This document shows, in pieces, positions 1-9,873 of a stretch of DNA of 64,000 nt (positions within the stretch are counted from its first letter, which is position 1; each line of letters opens with the position of its first letter). The DNA lies in assembly GCF_025753855.1 (NCBI RefSeq), contig NZ_JAOWPT010000004.1, positions 479,871 to 543,870 on the forward strand, written 5' to 3'. The notes under the pieces were generated by a model. That model was not told the DNA's origin, made no database searches, and saw only the letters and a list, made by a program, of their open reading frames with translations. This stretch comes from Mesorhizobium sp. ZC-5 (GTDB lineage: Bacteria; Pseudomonadota; Alphaproteobacteria; Rhizobiales; Rhizobiaceae). The position numbers and the translations under genes are program-made.

Positions 1-175
1 GGTATTTCCAATATCCGGACAGCGGACCGGCAAGCGGCTCGCCAAGATCACGCGGCGTATCAAGCGGCGCCACACGTTCGCGCAGGAATCGGAGTATCCG
101 CTGTCGATCTTTCGTCGGCAGCCGCGCGATTTCCTTGTCGGCCTTGGCGTCGAATTCGATCCGCCACAAGCTCAA
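1..175 (-). CDS. RelE/ParE-family toxin, C-terminus cut by window edge
   Basis: Reading the minus strand from a TTG at 175 (or 169) gives a protein beginning LWRIEFDAKADKEIARLP and continuing to GPLSGYWKY at the window edge. WRIEFD..A.KE..RL is the typical N-terminus of type II RelE/ParE mRNA-interferase or gyrase toxins, and the G.L.G.W.Y stretch is their central strand. The TTG overlaps the antitoxin stop by 4 bases, which implies translational coupling. About 58 residues are visible; the catalytic C-terminal part lies outside the window, so activity and subfamily cannot be judged. There is no ATG in this frame before an upstream stop, so a TTG start is required. Confidence 0.85.
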   Translation of the reverse strand, partial: MSLWRIEFDAKADKEIARLPTKDRQRILRFLRERVAPLDTPRDLGEPLAGPLSGYWKY

Positions 176-396
176 GACTCGGCTCGATCATCGATACCGT
201 ATTTCTCGACCATCTCATCGAGCGAAATGCGCGGGCCATTTTCCTCGACGCGTTGCTGAGCGAGATACAGATCTTCCAGATCGTCGATGTGTTCGAGAAG
301 CGCCTCGCGCGCATAAAAGCTCTTCGTCCGTCCGGTTTTCCGGGCCAGATCGTCCAGTCGCTTTTCGAGATCAGGCGGCAGTCTCAGCGCAAGCAT
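172..396 (-). CDS. RelB-like ribbon-helix-helix antitoxin
   Basis: A 74-residue protein starting MLALRLPPDLEKRLDDLA. The N-terminal strand plus two helices (residues 1-45, with GRTKSFYAREALLEHIDD) match the ribbon-helix-helix DNA-binding fold of RelB/StbD/CopG antitoxins. The acidic C-terminal tail (residues 46-74) would be the toxin-neutralising part. I chose the ATG at 396 rather than the longer frame to 450, because the longer frame would begin inside the palindromic operator and RHH proteins start directly with the DNA-binding strand. It is followed, with a 4-base overlap, by the RelE-like toxin gene. The pair is probably autoregulated through the palindrome at 403-432. Confidence 0.88.
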   Translation of the reverse strand: MLALRLPPDLEKRLDDLARKTGRTKSFYAREALLEHIDDLEDLYLAQQRVEENGPRISLDEMVEKYGIDDRAES

Positions 397-402
397 GGAA
401 AA

Positions 403-432
403 CTCCTGTGCTATACATGTATAGCACAGGAG
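403..432. promoter_or_regulatory. Perfect 30-bp palindrome upstream of the TA operon (candidate operator)
   Basis: Positions 403-432 read identically on both strands, with core GCTATACATGTATAGC. It lies 7 bases upstream of the antitoxin ATG. Toxin-antitoxin operons of the RHH class are usually repressed at such palindromes. The central TATACATGTATA could also serve as a -10 element. No experimental support is visible. Confidence 0.75.
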
Positions 433-479
433 CGTTCCGATCAACAGCACCCTTCAACATGCATCTGCAATGAAGGTTT

Positions 480-2129
<1,650 letters not shown>

Positions 2130-2363
2130 GCGCGCTTTTCCCGTCAAACGTTGAAGGAGAGTTGCGCGCTATGTAGGCGAAGCGGCGGCGAACGGCAATC
2201 CGTATCATCGTCCGAAACGGCTTCGAAGCGCTCTTCGCGCCGCTTTCGTCACCGGAGATTCGCTGGCTTCCACCTCGGTGAAAGGACCGGTTAACCCTTC
2301 CGCGCCACAAAGGAAGCGGGGGAAATCGCCATCGGGTCGCGATTTCGAGACAGAGGTCGGGAA

Positions 2364-3644
2364 TTGGCGAACAGTCTGCTGCTCCTTGCTGAAGCGGTTC
2401 TCTATTTCAGCGTCATGGTCGCGCTCTTCCGTTTCCGCCACCGCATCGGCATCGGCGTCTTCCTCTGCGCGCTGGGCGTCATGCACTTCCTCGAAACCTA
2501 CCTTGCCAGCGTGTTCTACATCGCACTGCCGTTCGGACTGCTGTCGCCCGGTTCGACCGTTCTGTTTTCCGGCAAGCTGGTCATGCTGCTGCTTCTCTAC
2601 ATCAAGGAAGACGCCCGTACCGTCCGCCAGCCGATCTACGGCCTGCTGTTCGGGAATGCGCTGATGATCGGCCTGGTGCTGGTGCTGAGGCAGCACGAGA
2701 TCGCGGCACTCCCCGGCGGCCAGGTTCCCGACATCGCCTTCATCGACCAGATGGGCTGGCTGATGGTCTGGGGCACCGCGCTGCTCTACGTCGACGCGAT
2801 CCTTATCATCCTGTTCTACGAAAAACTCGGCCGGCATCTGAGCAGGCAACCGCTGGCCCGCGTCGCGGCGGCGGTCTGCACGGTGCTGACCTTCGACCAG
2901 ATCGGTTTCTTCACAGCGCTTCACTTCGTCGCCGGAGCCCCGATGGAGGTGCTGTTCGGCGGCTGGGTCGCCAAGATGGCCGCCGGCCTCGTCTACAGCC
3001 TGTTGCTGGTGACCTACCTGCGCTGGTTCGAGACGGAACGGCTGCCTCAACCCAGGGGCCTCACCGGCATTTTCGACACGCTGACCTATCGCGAACGCTA
3101 CGAGGCCCTGGTCGAGCATGTGGGCCGCGACGGCCTGACCGGACTCCTGCACCGCGGCCGCTTCGAGACCGACGGGGAGGTGGCGCTGGCGGCCAGCCGG
3201 CGTGACGGCAAGCCGCTCAGCCTGCTGATCATCGATGTCGACTACTTCAAGTCGATCAACGACCGCTTCGGCCATGCCGAGGGCGACCGCGTGCTGAAAT
3301 CGATCGCCGGGCTGCTCAGCAACGCCGCTGGCGCCAAGGACCGCGTCTTTCGCATCGGCGGCGAAGAATTCGCCATCCTTTGCGAACACCCGCACGGCAT
3401 CGCCAGGCTCCTCGGCGAAAACATCCGCCAGGCCATGAAGGGTTTGAGCAGAACCAACGGGCTGGAGATTTCGGTCAGCACCGGAATTGCGACGGCCAGC
3501 GCCTCCACGGGCGGGCTCGACGAACTTTTCGCACTGGCCGACCAGCGGCTTTACACCGCCAAGACAACGGGCCGCGACCGGGTGGTCGGAGAAAGCGCGG
3601 GTGAGCGGGCAGAGGCGGCAAATCCCGAGCGGGCTGCCCGCTGA
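2364..3644 (+). CDS. Membrane-anchored diguanylate cyclase (GGDEF)
   Basis: The 426-residue protein has about six to seven hydrophobic segments in residues 1-230, then a GGDEF domain (about 255-415) with DGLTGLLHR, the metal-binding DVDYFKSIND and the signature GGEEF at 332-336. GGEEF is a catalytically competent variant that makes c-di-GMP from two GTP. The RxxD inhibitory site expected just upstream reads GAKD, so product inhibition is probably lost. No EAL domain is present. The N-terminal membrane part (LETYLASVFYIALPFG, then SGKLVMLLLLYIKEDA) resembles VUT/7TM-type sensor modules, but I cannot name its ligand. The TTG start at 2364 follows GAGGTCGGG; the next in-frame ATG would delete the first helix. 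Confidence 0.88.
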   Translation: MANSLLLLAEAVLYFSVMVALFRFRHRIGIGVFLCALGVMHFLETYLASVFYIALPFGLLSPGSTVLFSGKLVMLLLLYIKEDARTVRQPIYGLLFGNALMIGLVLVLRQHEIAALPGGQVPDIAFIDQMGWLMVWGTALLYVDAILIILFYEKLGRHLSRQPLARVAAAVCTVLTFDQIGFFTALHFVAGAPMEVLFGGWVAKMAAGLVYSLLLVTYLRWFETERLPQPRGLTGIFDTLTYRERYEALVEHVGRDGLTGLLHRGRFETDGEVALAASRRDGKPLSLLIIDVDYFKSINDRFGHAEGDRVLKSIAGLLSNAAGAKDRVFRIGGEEFAILCEHPHGIARLLGENIRQAMKGLSRTNGLEISVSTGIATASASTGGLDELFALADQRLYTAKTTGRDRVVGESAGERAEAANPERAAR

Positions 3645-3701
3645 CGACAGGGCGCCAGACGCCAAACGTGCTCAAATCATGTGACCCGAAATCGCGTCCC
3701 G

Positions 3702-4853
3702 TCAGGCCGAGACCCGCTCCCGTTCGGCCTGGAACAGCGGCCGCACGCGGTGGCCGGCGTTGAACAGGAAGACGAGCAGGTTGGAGCGGTTGATGATCTG
3801 CAGGCCGATCACCGCGGCGACGACGGCGAGGACCGGCAGCGTGAAGAAGGTGATCGGGAACAGGTCGGAGCCATAATTGCCGAAGAAGCGCCGGAAGACG
3901 ATGCCGGCGAAATTGAACAAGATGGCATGGCTGCAGAAGAGGAAGAACGCGTAGGGCTCGAGCCGCATGAGAGGTTCGGCGAGCGACGATTTCCGCATCA
4001 GCCCGGTCAGCCGCCAGAAACCCGCCGCCATGGTTATCCTGAGCAGCGTGTCGAGGGTGAGCCAGAGCGTCCGGTCCATCTCGCCAAGGAGGATGCGCTC
4101 GACGCGGATGGTGAGGAACACCGCCGCCATGACCACCAGCCCGAGCGTCAGCCAGCCGGCGACGCGATCGATCTTCTGCTCGCTGGTGGCGCCGACGCGC
4201 AGCCACATGCCGATGCCGAAGAACAGCATGAGCTGCGGCCTTTGCAGGATATAGAGGTTCTCGCCGAAGATGGTGAAGACGACGAGCGCCGCAAGCGTGG
4301 CGACCGGGAAGCGCTTCAGGCCGGCATAGAGCAACGGCGAAAACAGGCAGCAGACGAAGAGATCGCGCAGGAACCAGAGCGGCACGTTGAGCGGCCACTC
4401 GGTGAGCGCCAGGAAGGCGTTGGCGATGCCGAGCGGCGTCGCGTCGGGCATATCCTGCCATTTGTCGCGCATCAGCCCGTAGGCGACGAGCAGCACGAAC
4501 ATCAGGAGGTTCCAGGCGACCAGCGGCACCACCAGTGTCTTCAGCTTGGATACCATCAGCGGCCGGGCGCCGGCCTTGAGCAGGCTGGAGACGATGAAAT
4601 AGCCGGAAACGACGGAGAGCAGCGAGACCGAGCTCAGCCCGACCATGCGGGTGAGAATGAAATAGACGATGTCGAAAACGCCGATGGCTCGGTCGTAGAC
4701 GTTTTCGGCGATGCCCGGCTGCACATGCACGAAGGTCATGAAGAAGATGCACAGCGTGCGCGCGATCTTGATGCGGTCGGAAACCGACGACGTGACGGAC
4801 GCAACGCCCACCGGTTTCGGCGCTGACGTGGATCGCTGAACTGTCAATACCAT
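3702..4853 (-). CDS. Acyltransferase family 3 membrane protein
   Basis: About 383 residues with ten or so membrane spans. The family-3 acyltransferase (OafA/ExoH/OpgC) signature is visible at the N-terminus as IKIARTLCIFFMTFVHVQPG, with the conserved His in the first helix, and later as VPLWFLRDLF. These enzymes acetylate or succinylate extracellular polysaccharides, lipopolysaccharide or periplasmic glucans at the inner membrane. The acceptor cannot be deduced. The start is uncertain: ATG at 4853 is used, while a GTG at 4877 would add eight residues and a TTG shortly after fits the AGGGAG ribosome-binding site better. It converges on the diguanylate cyclase and is divergent from the hydrolase. 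Confidence 0.85.
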   Translation of the reverse strand: MVLTVQRSTSAPKPVGVASVTSSVSDRIKIARTLCIFFMTFVHVQPGIAENVYDRAIGVFDIVYFILTRMVGLSSVSLLSVVSGYFIVSSLLKAGARPLMVSKLKTLVVPLVAWNLLMFVLLVAYGLMRDKWQDMPDATPLGIANAFLALTEWPLNVPLWFLRDLFVCCLFSPLLYAGLKRFPVATLAALVVFTIFGENLYILQRPQLMLFFGIGMWLRVGATSEQKIDRVAGWLTLGLVVMAAVFLTIRVERILLGEMDRTLWLTLDTLLRITMAAGFWRLTGLMRKSSLAEPLMRLEPYAFFLFCSHAILFNFAGIVFRRFFGNYGSDLFPITFFTLPVLAVVAAVIGLQIINRSNLLVFLFNAGHRVRPLFQAERERVSA

Positions 4854-5181
4854 CTCCCTGGCGATTGACCCGGGCACCTGGAGGAATGCGGGCGGCCGGA
4901 ATCCATAAGGAGCGCGACACGAAGAGCCTCACGCTGGGTGCGCTATTTGTGCAGCGCAATATAGAACAACCTCTAGGTGCGGGCGATGTTGCAAATATGG
5001 AGTTGCAGGCAACGGGTCGTTCAAAAAATGCAACTTGGGGAAACATCGAAGTCGGCATGGGCGCCCGATCCACTGGAAATCGGGGACCGAGCTTCACAGT
5101 TTTGTCCGCCGGCGCGCCGCCAGCACCGACACTTGACGCTTGGCCCTTGCTGGCCAACAGTCGCGTTCGAGGGGAGAAAAC
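4854..5181. other. Intergenic region between divergent genes
   Basis: A 328-base region between the acyltransferase and the hydrolase; no convincing coding frame. It holds an interrupted palindrome TGCGCT-N8-AGCGCA near 4940 and two GTTGCA copies near 4987-5010. Promoters for both divergent genes should lie here, but I cannot assign -35/-10 boxes with confidence. Confidence 0.5.
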
Positions 5182-6114
5182 ATGCCGTTCGACAGCCAGC
5201 GCGCCCATCCGTCGCCGACGGGGGCGTCACTCAATCTCTACACGCGCCGCGCCGAAGGCCCTGCCCGCGCCGTCGTCCAGGTCAATCACGGCCTTGCCGA
5301 GCATGCGGCCCGCTATGCCCGCTTCGCCGACGCGCTGGCACTTGAAGGTTTTCACACCTACGCCCACGACCACCGCGGCCACGGCTACACGAAAGCGCCG
5401 GATGCACCTCAGGGCATGTTCGGTAGAAGCGACGGCATGGCGAAAGTCATCGCCGACATCGACGCCGTGCACGATTTGATCGCCGGGGAAAACCCCGGCC
5501 TGCCGATCATCGCCTTCGGCCATTCGATGGGCGGCATCATTACGCTCAACTATGTGCTCGGGCACTCGGCCCGTTTGCACGGCGCCGCGATCTGGAACGC
5601 CAACCTGTCGGCCGGCCTACTCGGCCGCCTGGCGCAAGGCATCCTTGCCTGGGAAAAATTCCGCCTCGGCTCGGACGTGCCGTCGCGCATCCTGCCGAAG
5701 CTGACCTTCCAGAACTGGGCGAAGAAGATTCCAAATCACCGCACCGGCTTCGACTGGCTGTCCCACGATACCGCCGAGGTCGACAAATACGTCGCCGACC
5801 CGCTTTGCGGCTGGGACGCTTCGGTGTCGCTGTGGCGCGATCTGTTCGGCTTCATCTTCACCGGCGCGGACGATGCCAACTTTTCGTCGGTGCGCAAGGA
5901 CCTACCGGTCAACCTCGCCGGCGGCGCCGAAGACCCGTCGACCTTCGGCGGCAAGGCGGTCGAGGACCTTGCCGGCCGCATGCGCTGGATGGGTTTTTCG
6001 AATCTGGTTTCAAAGGTTTATCCGCAAACCCGCCACGAATCTCTCAACGAGTTGAACCGGGATGCCATCGCGGCGGATTTCGTGACGTGGGCCAAGAGCA
6101 TCACTGCTGATTGA
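5182..6114 (+). CDS. Alpha/beta hydrolase, monoacylglycerol lipase / lysophospholipase type
   Basis: A 310-residue alpha/beta hydrolase. The oxyanion-side motif VNHGLAEHAARYA, the DHRGHGYT loop and nucleophile elbow GHSMGG (Ser115) match the monoglyceride-lipase/PldB group; the late His is probably in TRHESLNE. There is no signal peptide, so the enzyme is likely cytoplasmic or peripheral. It would hydrolyse monoacylglycerols or lysophospholipids. The ATG at 5182 is preceded by a strong GAGGGGAG ribosome-binding site; a longer in-frame version from 5140 has no such site. Confidence 0.88.
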   Translation: MPFDSQRAHPSPTGASLNLYTRRAEGPARAVVQVNHGLAEHAARYARFADALALEGFHTYAHDHRGHGYTKAPDAPQGMFGRSDGMAKVIADIDAVHDLIAGENPGLPIIAFGHSMGGIITLNYVLGHSARLHGAAIWNANLSAGLLGRLAQGILAWEKFRLGSDVPSRILPKLTFQNWAKKIPNHRTGFDWLSHDTAEVDKYVADPLCGWDASVSLWRDLFGFIFTGADDANFSSVRKDLPVNLAGGAEDPSTFGGKAVEDLAGRMRWMGFSNLVSKVYPQTRHESLNELNRDAIAADFVTWAKSITAD

Positions 6115-6140
6115 AAAACCCATCACGATAGGTTATCTGA

Positions 6141-6369
6141 ATGATTACTGTGCTGCGTGATGGGGCGTTTTTTCGTCGACGACCATGAACCGGCCCATGT
6201 GCACGTATTTGGAGATGGCGAAGCCAAGATTAATCTTATCGGAAATCAGGGCGTTCCCGAGTTGGTTTGGGCAGTCGGCATGAAACGAAGCGAACTGCGT
6301 CGCGCGATGGCCGTGGTAACTGCCAATCGCGACACGTTGCTGGCACACTGGAGAGAAATCCATGGCTGA
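6141..6369 (+). pseudogene. DUF4160 protein, apparent frameshift in a T6 run
   Basis: DUF4160 proteins begin M.TVLR.G..FFF....EPPHVHV. Here ATG 6141 reads MITVLRDGAFFRRRP then stops, while the overlapping frame from GTG 6157 or ATG 6160 reads GRFFVDDHEPAHVHV and continues with FGDGEAKINL to WREIHG. Removing one T from the run at 6168-6173 joins the two into MITVLRDGAFFVDDHEPAHV, a good family match. So this is a one-base frameshift, a sequencing error, or a gene re-started at 6160. The product is a small protein usually encoded next to DUF2442; its function is not established, though the pair behaves like an accessory two-gene module. It overlaps the DUF2442 gene by 8 bases. Confidence 0.72.
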
Positions 6370-6769
6370 ACTGACCGACACTGAAATCGACGCCGCGCTG
6401 GAACGCGGCCGCCTTGCCGCTGCCGATGAACCCCGCGCCGCCGCCGCACGTTACGACCGCAAGCTTCGCCGCGTTGTGGTCGAACTCACCAATGGCTGTA
6501 CCTTTGCTTTTCCACCACATCTGGCCCAAGGGCTCGAACACGCAACCGAAGAAGAGCTTGAAACAGTCGAGATTCTGGGTGCCGGCTACGGACTTCATTG
6601 GGAAGCGCTGGATGCCGACTTCACCGTGCCTGGCCTGCTTGCCGGTATTTTCGGGACGAAAGCGTATATGGCTCGACGCGCCGGACAGGCGACTTCGCCG
6701 GCGAAGGCCGCGGCCGCGCGCGCCAATGGCATGAAGGGCGGGCGCCCGAGGAAGTCGGCAAATCGCTGA
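6362..6769 (+). CDS. DUF2442 domain protein
   Basis: A 135-residue protein. The central region YDRKLRRVVVELTNGCTFAF, then PPHLAQGLEHATEEEL and GYGLHWEALDADFTVPGLL is the DUF2442 fold, found alone or beside DUF4160. The C-terminal tail is rich in Ala, Lys and Arg (AKAAAARANGMKGGRPRKS), resembling a nucleic-acid-binding tail. ATG 6362 lies inside the end of the DUF4160 frame (8-base overlap), so the two are translationally coupled. Function is unknown; the arrangement suggests an antitoxin-like or regulatory partner of the upstream protein (inference). Confidence 0.8.
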   Translation: MAELTDTEIDAALERGRLAAADEPRAAAARYDRKLRRVVVELTNGCTFAFPPHLAQGLEHATEEELETVEILGAGYGLHWEALDADFTVPGLLAGIFGTKAYMARRAGQATSPAKAAAARANGMKGGRPRKSANR

Positions 6770-6840
6770 GCCTGGATGGCTGGCAACATCACCGTTCATT
6801 TGCTAGTCAATGGCGCCTCTCCAACCGCCGGTCCGATTTC

Positions 6841-8016
6841 ATGTCCCATCCCCCGCTCAAAGGCATACGCGTCATCGAACTGGCGCGCATTCTGGCCGGT
6901 CCGTGGGCCGGCCAGTTGTTTGCCGATCTCGGCGCCGATGTCATCAAGGTCGAAAGCCCGGACGGCGGCGACGACACCCGCAAATGGGGTCCTCCCTTCG
7001 TCCAGAGCCATGACGGCGAGAACCTTTCGGCCGCCTATTACCATTCCTGCAATCGAGGAAAACGCTCCGTCGCCATCGATTTTTCGACGCCCGAGGGTGC
7101 TGCAACCGTGCGCAAGCTGGTCGCCACAGGCGATGTGCTGATCGAGAATTTCAAGCTTGGCGGGCTGAAGAAGTACGGCCTCGACTACGACAGCTTGCGC
7201 AAGATCAACCCGCGCCTCGTCTACTGTTCGATCACCGGCTTCGGCCAGGACGGACCTTATGCGCCACGGCCCGGATACGATTTCATCATCCAGGGCATGG
7301 CCGGTATGATGTCGATCACGGGTGCGGCCGGCGGCGAGCCGCAGAAGGCCGGCGTCGCCGTCTCCGACATTTTCACCGGGCTTTATTCGGTGATCGCCAT
7401 CCAGGCCGCGCTCCGCCACGCCGAAGCGACGGGCCAGGGCCAATACATCGACATGGCGCTGTTCGACACCCAGATCTCGGTGCTCGGCAACCAGAACCTC
7501 AACTACTTGGTATCCGGGAAGTCGCCGGTGCAGATGGGCAATGCCCACATGAACATCGCGCCTTACGAGGTGCTGCCCGTCAGGGACGGCCACATCATCC
7601 TCGCCGTCGGCAATGACGGCCAGTTTCAGCGTTTCTGCCACGTCGTCGAGCTGAACGACCTGCCCGGCGATCCGGATTTCGCCACCAATTCGGCGCGCGT
7701 GGTCAATCGCGTAAGGCTGCGCGAGGCAATGGTGGCGCGGCTCGCGACCCTCGACAAGGCGCCGTTGCTGACGGCACTGGAAGCAGCCAACGTGCCGGCA
7801 AGCCCGATCAACACGATCGGCGAGATGTTCGCCGATCCGCAGGCGATCGCCCGCGGCATGCGGCTCGACCTCGACGACGGCCACGGCAACAGATTGCCCT
7901 CGGTGCGGGCGCCGATGCTGATGTCGGAAACACCACCGGTCTATGACCGGCCCTCGCCGCGGCTTGGCGAGCACACGGCGGAAATCCTCGCGGAACTGGA
8001 GAAACAAGGCGAATGA
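6841..8016 (+). CDS. CaiB/BaiF family (class III) CoA-transferase
   Basis: A 391-residue class III CoA-transferase. The N-terminal LKGIRVIELARILAGPWAGQ, then FADLGADVIKVE, CNRGKRSVAIDF and GLDYDSL are family hallmarks. Asp176 in AGVAVSDIFTGLYS aligns with the catalytic Asp that carries the acyl intermediate. It moves CoA between carboxylic acids, probably dicarboxylic or 2-hydroxy acids; the true substrate is unknown. It overlaps the following ThDP enzyme gene by 4 bases (ATGA), so the two products probably act in one short pathway. I chose ATG 6841 because the family N-terminus begins there; the frame is open further upstream but overlaps DUF2442. Confidence 0.88.
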   Translation: MSHPPLKGIRVIELARILAGPWAGQLFADLGADVIKVESPDGGDDTRKWGPPFVQSHDGENLSAAYYHSCNRGKRSVAIDFSTPEGAATVRKLVATGDVLIENFKLGGLKKYGLDYDSLRKINPRLVYCSITGFGQDGPYAPRPGYDFIIQGMAGMMSITGAAGGEPQKAGVAVSDIFTGLYSVIAIQAALRHAEATGQGQYIDMALFDTQISVLGNQNLNYLVSGKSPVQMGNAHMNIAPYEVLPVRDGHIILAVGNDGQFQRFCHVVELNDLPGDPDFATNSARVVNRVRLREAMVARLATLDKAPLLTALEAANVPASPINTIGEMFADPQAIARGMRLDLDDGHGNRLPSVRAPMLMSETPPVYDRPSPRLGEHTAEILAELEKQGE

Positions 8017-9665
8017 AAACCGGCGGAAAACTGATCGTCGAAGCACTCGAGGCCAATGGCGTCGACCGCATCTTCTGCGTGCCGGGCGAATCCTACCTCG
8101 CCGTGCTGGACGCACTGCACGATTCCAACCGCATCCGCACCATCGTCTGCCGCCAGGAAGGCGGCGCCGCGATGATGGCCGATTGCCATGGCCGGCTCAC
8201 CGGCCAGCCCGGCATCTGCTTCGTCACCCGCGGACCCGGCGCCACCAACGCCTCGGCCGGCATCCACATCGCCATGCAGGATTCCTCGCCGATAATCATG
8301 TTCATTGGCCAGATCGCCGGCCACGCACGCGAGCGCGAAGCCTTCCAGGAGGTCAACTACAAGCGCTTCTTCGGCGACATCGCCAAATGGGTGGTGGAGA
8401 TCGACGACGCCGCGCGCATCCCGGAACTCGTCACCCGCGCCTTCGCCGTCGCCACCTCCGGCCGTCCCGGCCCGGTCATCGTCTCGCTGCCCGAGGACAT
8501 GCTGACATCGCTCGCCGAGGCGCCCGAGGCGCTGCCCTATACGCCGGTCGAGACCTCACCGGGCGAAGCGGAAATGCACAAGCTCGCCGAGCTTCTGGGT
8601 AACGCCAAGCGTCCCTTCGTCATTCTGGGCGGCTCGCGCTGGAGCGCCGAGGCAAAGTCGCGGCTGGAGAGTGCTGCCGAAACCTGGGCACTGCCGGTCG
8701 GCGTCTCGTTCCGCCGTCAGATGCTGTTCGATCATCTCCACCCTTGCTATGCCGGCGATGTCGGCATCGGCCCCAATCCCAAGCTTGCGACCTACATCAA
8801 GCAGGCCGACCTCGTGCTTCTGGTCGGCGGCCGCTTCGGCGAAATGCCGTCATCCGACTACACGCTGCTGAAGAGCCCCTACCCCGACCAGACGCTGGTG
8901 CATGTGCATGCCGACGCCAACGAGCTCGGCCGCGTCTACCGCCCGACGCTGGCCATCAATGCCTCGCCGGAAGCCTTTGCCAGCGCCTTCGCAAAACTGA
9001 AGCCCGAAGCGACGCCGGACTGGGCGGACGAGACGGAGCGGCTGCACAAGGCCTATCTCGACTGGTCGACGCCACCGGAAACCGGGCCTGGCGACGTCCA
9101 GATGGGACCGATCATGAACTACCTGGAATCCGTTTTGCCGGACAACGCGATCATGACCAACGGCGCCGGCAACTATGCCAGCTGGGTGCACCGCTTCCAC
9201 CGCTTCCGCCGCTTCGCCACGCAGGCGGCGCCGACATCCGGCTCGATGGGTTACGGCACGCCCGGCGCCGTCGCCGCCAAGGCTCTCTTCCCCGATCGCG
9301 AGGTGATCGCCTTCGCCGGCGACGGCTGCTTCCTGATGAACGGCCAGGAATTCGCTACCGCCGTGCAGTACGACCTGCCGATCATCGTGATCGTCGTCAA
9401 CAACGGCATCTACGGCACCATCCGCATGCACCAGGAGCGCGAATATCCGGGCCGCGTTTCGGGCACGGATCTCAGGAACCCGGATTTCGCAGCCCTCGCC
9501 CGCGCCTATGGCGGACATGGCGAGACGGTGGAAAAAACCGCGGAATTCGCACCGGCCTTCGAGCGGGCGCGGGCCAGCCGCAAGCCGTCGCTCATCGAGA
9601 TCAAGCTCGATCCGGAAGCCATCACGCCGACGCGCACGCTGACGGAGATACGCGAGAAGAGATGA
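8013..9665 (+). CDS. Thiamine-diphosphate-dependent enzyme, acetolactate-synthase-like
   Basis: A 550-residue ThDP enzyme with the three IlvB-like domains: N-terminal pyrimidine-binding domain (CVPGESYLAVLDAL, catalytic Glu in VCRQEGGAAMMAD), a central domain (AKRPFVILGGSRWS) and a C-terminal diphosphate-binding domain with the metal motif GDGCFLMNGQE-N13-VVNNG. It lacks the ADP-site features of oxalyl-CoA decarboxylase and the mitochondrial-like regulatory signals of true IlvB, and no small subunit lies nearby, so biosynthetic acetolactate synthesis is unlikely. It probably decarboxylates or ligates a 2-keto acid. It is coupled to the CaiB-type gene by ATGA overlap. Confidence 0.85.
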   Translation: MKTGGKLIVEALEANGVDRIFCVPGESYLAVLDALHDSNRIRTIVCRQEGGAAMMADCHGRLTGQPGICFVTRGPGATNASAGIHIAMQDSSPIIMFIGQIAGHAREREAFQEVNYKRFFGDIAKWVVEIDDAARIPELVTRAFAVATSGRPGPVIVSLPEDMLTSLAEAPEALPYTPVETSPGEAEMHKLAELLGNAKRPFVILGGSRWSAEAKSRLESAAETWALPVGVSFRRQMLFDHLHPCYAGDVGIGPNPKLATYIKQADLVLLVGGRFGEMPSSDYTLLKSPYPDQTLVHVHADANELGRVYRPTLAINASPEAFASAFAKLKPEATPDWADETERLHKAYLDWSTPPETGPGDVQMGPIMNYLESVLPDNAIMTNGAGNYASWVHRFHRFRRFATQAAPTSGSMGYGTPGAVAAKALFPDREVIAFAGDGCFLMNGQEFATAVQYDLPIIVIVVNNGIYGTIRMHQEREYPGRVSGTDLRNPDFAALARAYGGHGETVEKTAEFAPAFERARASRKPSLIEIKLDPEAITPTRTLTEIREKR

Positions 9666-9684
9666 CGATGCGGCCGACATTCTC

Positions 9685-9865
9685 CCCTTCTCCCCTTGTG
9701 GGAGAAGGTGGCCGACCCCGGACTTGTTCCGGGGGAGGTCGGATGAGGGGTGTTGGCCTTAACGCTCCTTTGCCGGGCTCTCACCCGGTAACAGTGAGCA
9801 AAGTTCTTGCCAGCACCCCTCATCCGTCGCCTTCGGCGACACCTTCTCCCACAAGGGGAGAAGGG
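9685..9865. repeat. Nested palindromic intergenic repeat (RIME-like)
   Basis: A 181-base element with perfect 26-base outer arms (9685-9710 and 9840-9865), inner arms CGGATGAGGGGTG near 9740 and CACCCCTCATCCG near 9813-9825, and a small CCCCGGA/TCCGGGG hairpin near 9716. This is the architecture of rhizobial intergenic mosaic elements. It fills the gap between the ThDP gene and paaX; its hairpins may stop or stabilise transcripts. Confidence 0.85.
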
Positions 9866-9873
9866 AAAAAGCC

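Noticed and set aside
2205..3665. Minus-strand frame opposite the diguanylate cyclase
   Set aside because: The plus frame contains GGEEF and membrane segments; the minus frame has no recognisable domain.
3681..4826. Plus-strand frame of 381 codons over the acyltransferase gene
   Set aside because: Very rich in Glu, Asp, Arg and His, typical of an antisense shadow of a membrane protein.
6841..9665. Oxalate degradation pair (formyl-CoA transferase and oxalyl-CoA decarboxylase)
   Set aside because: The ThDP enzyme N-terminus (CVPGESYLAVLDAL, VCRQEGGAAMM) is of acetolactate-synthase-like type, not Oxc.
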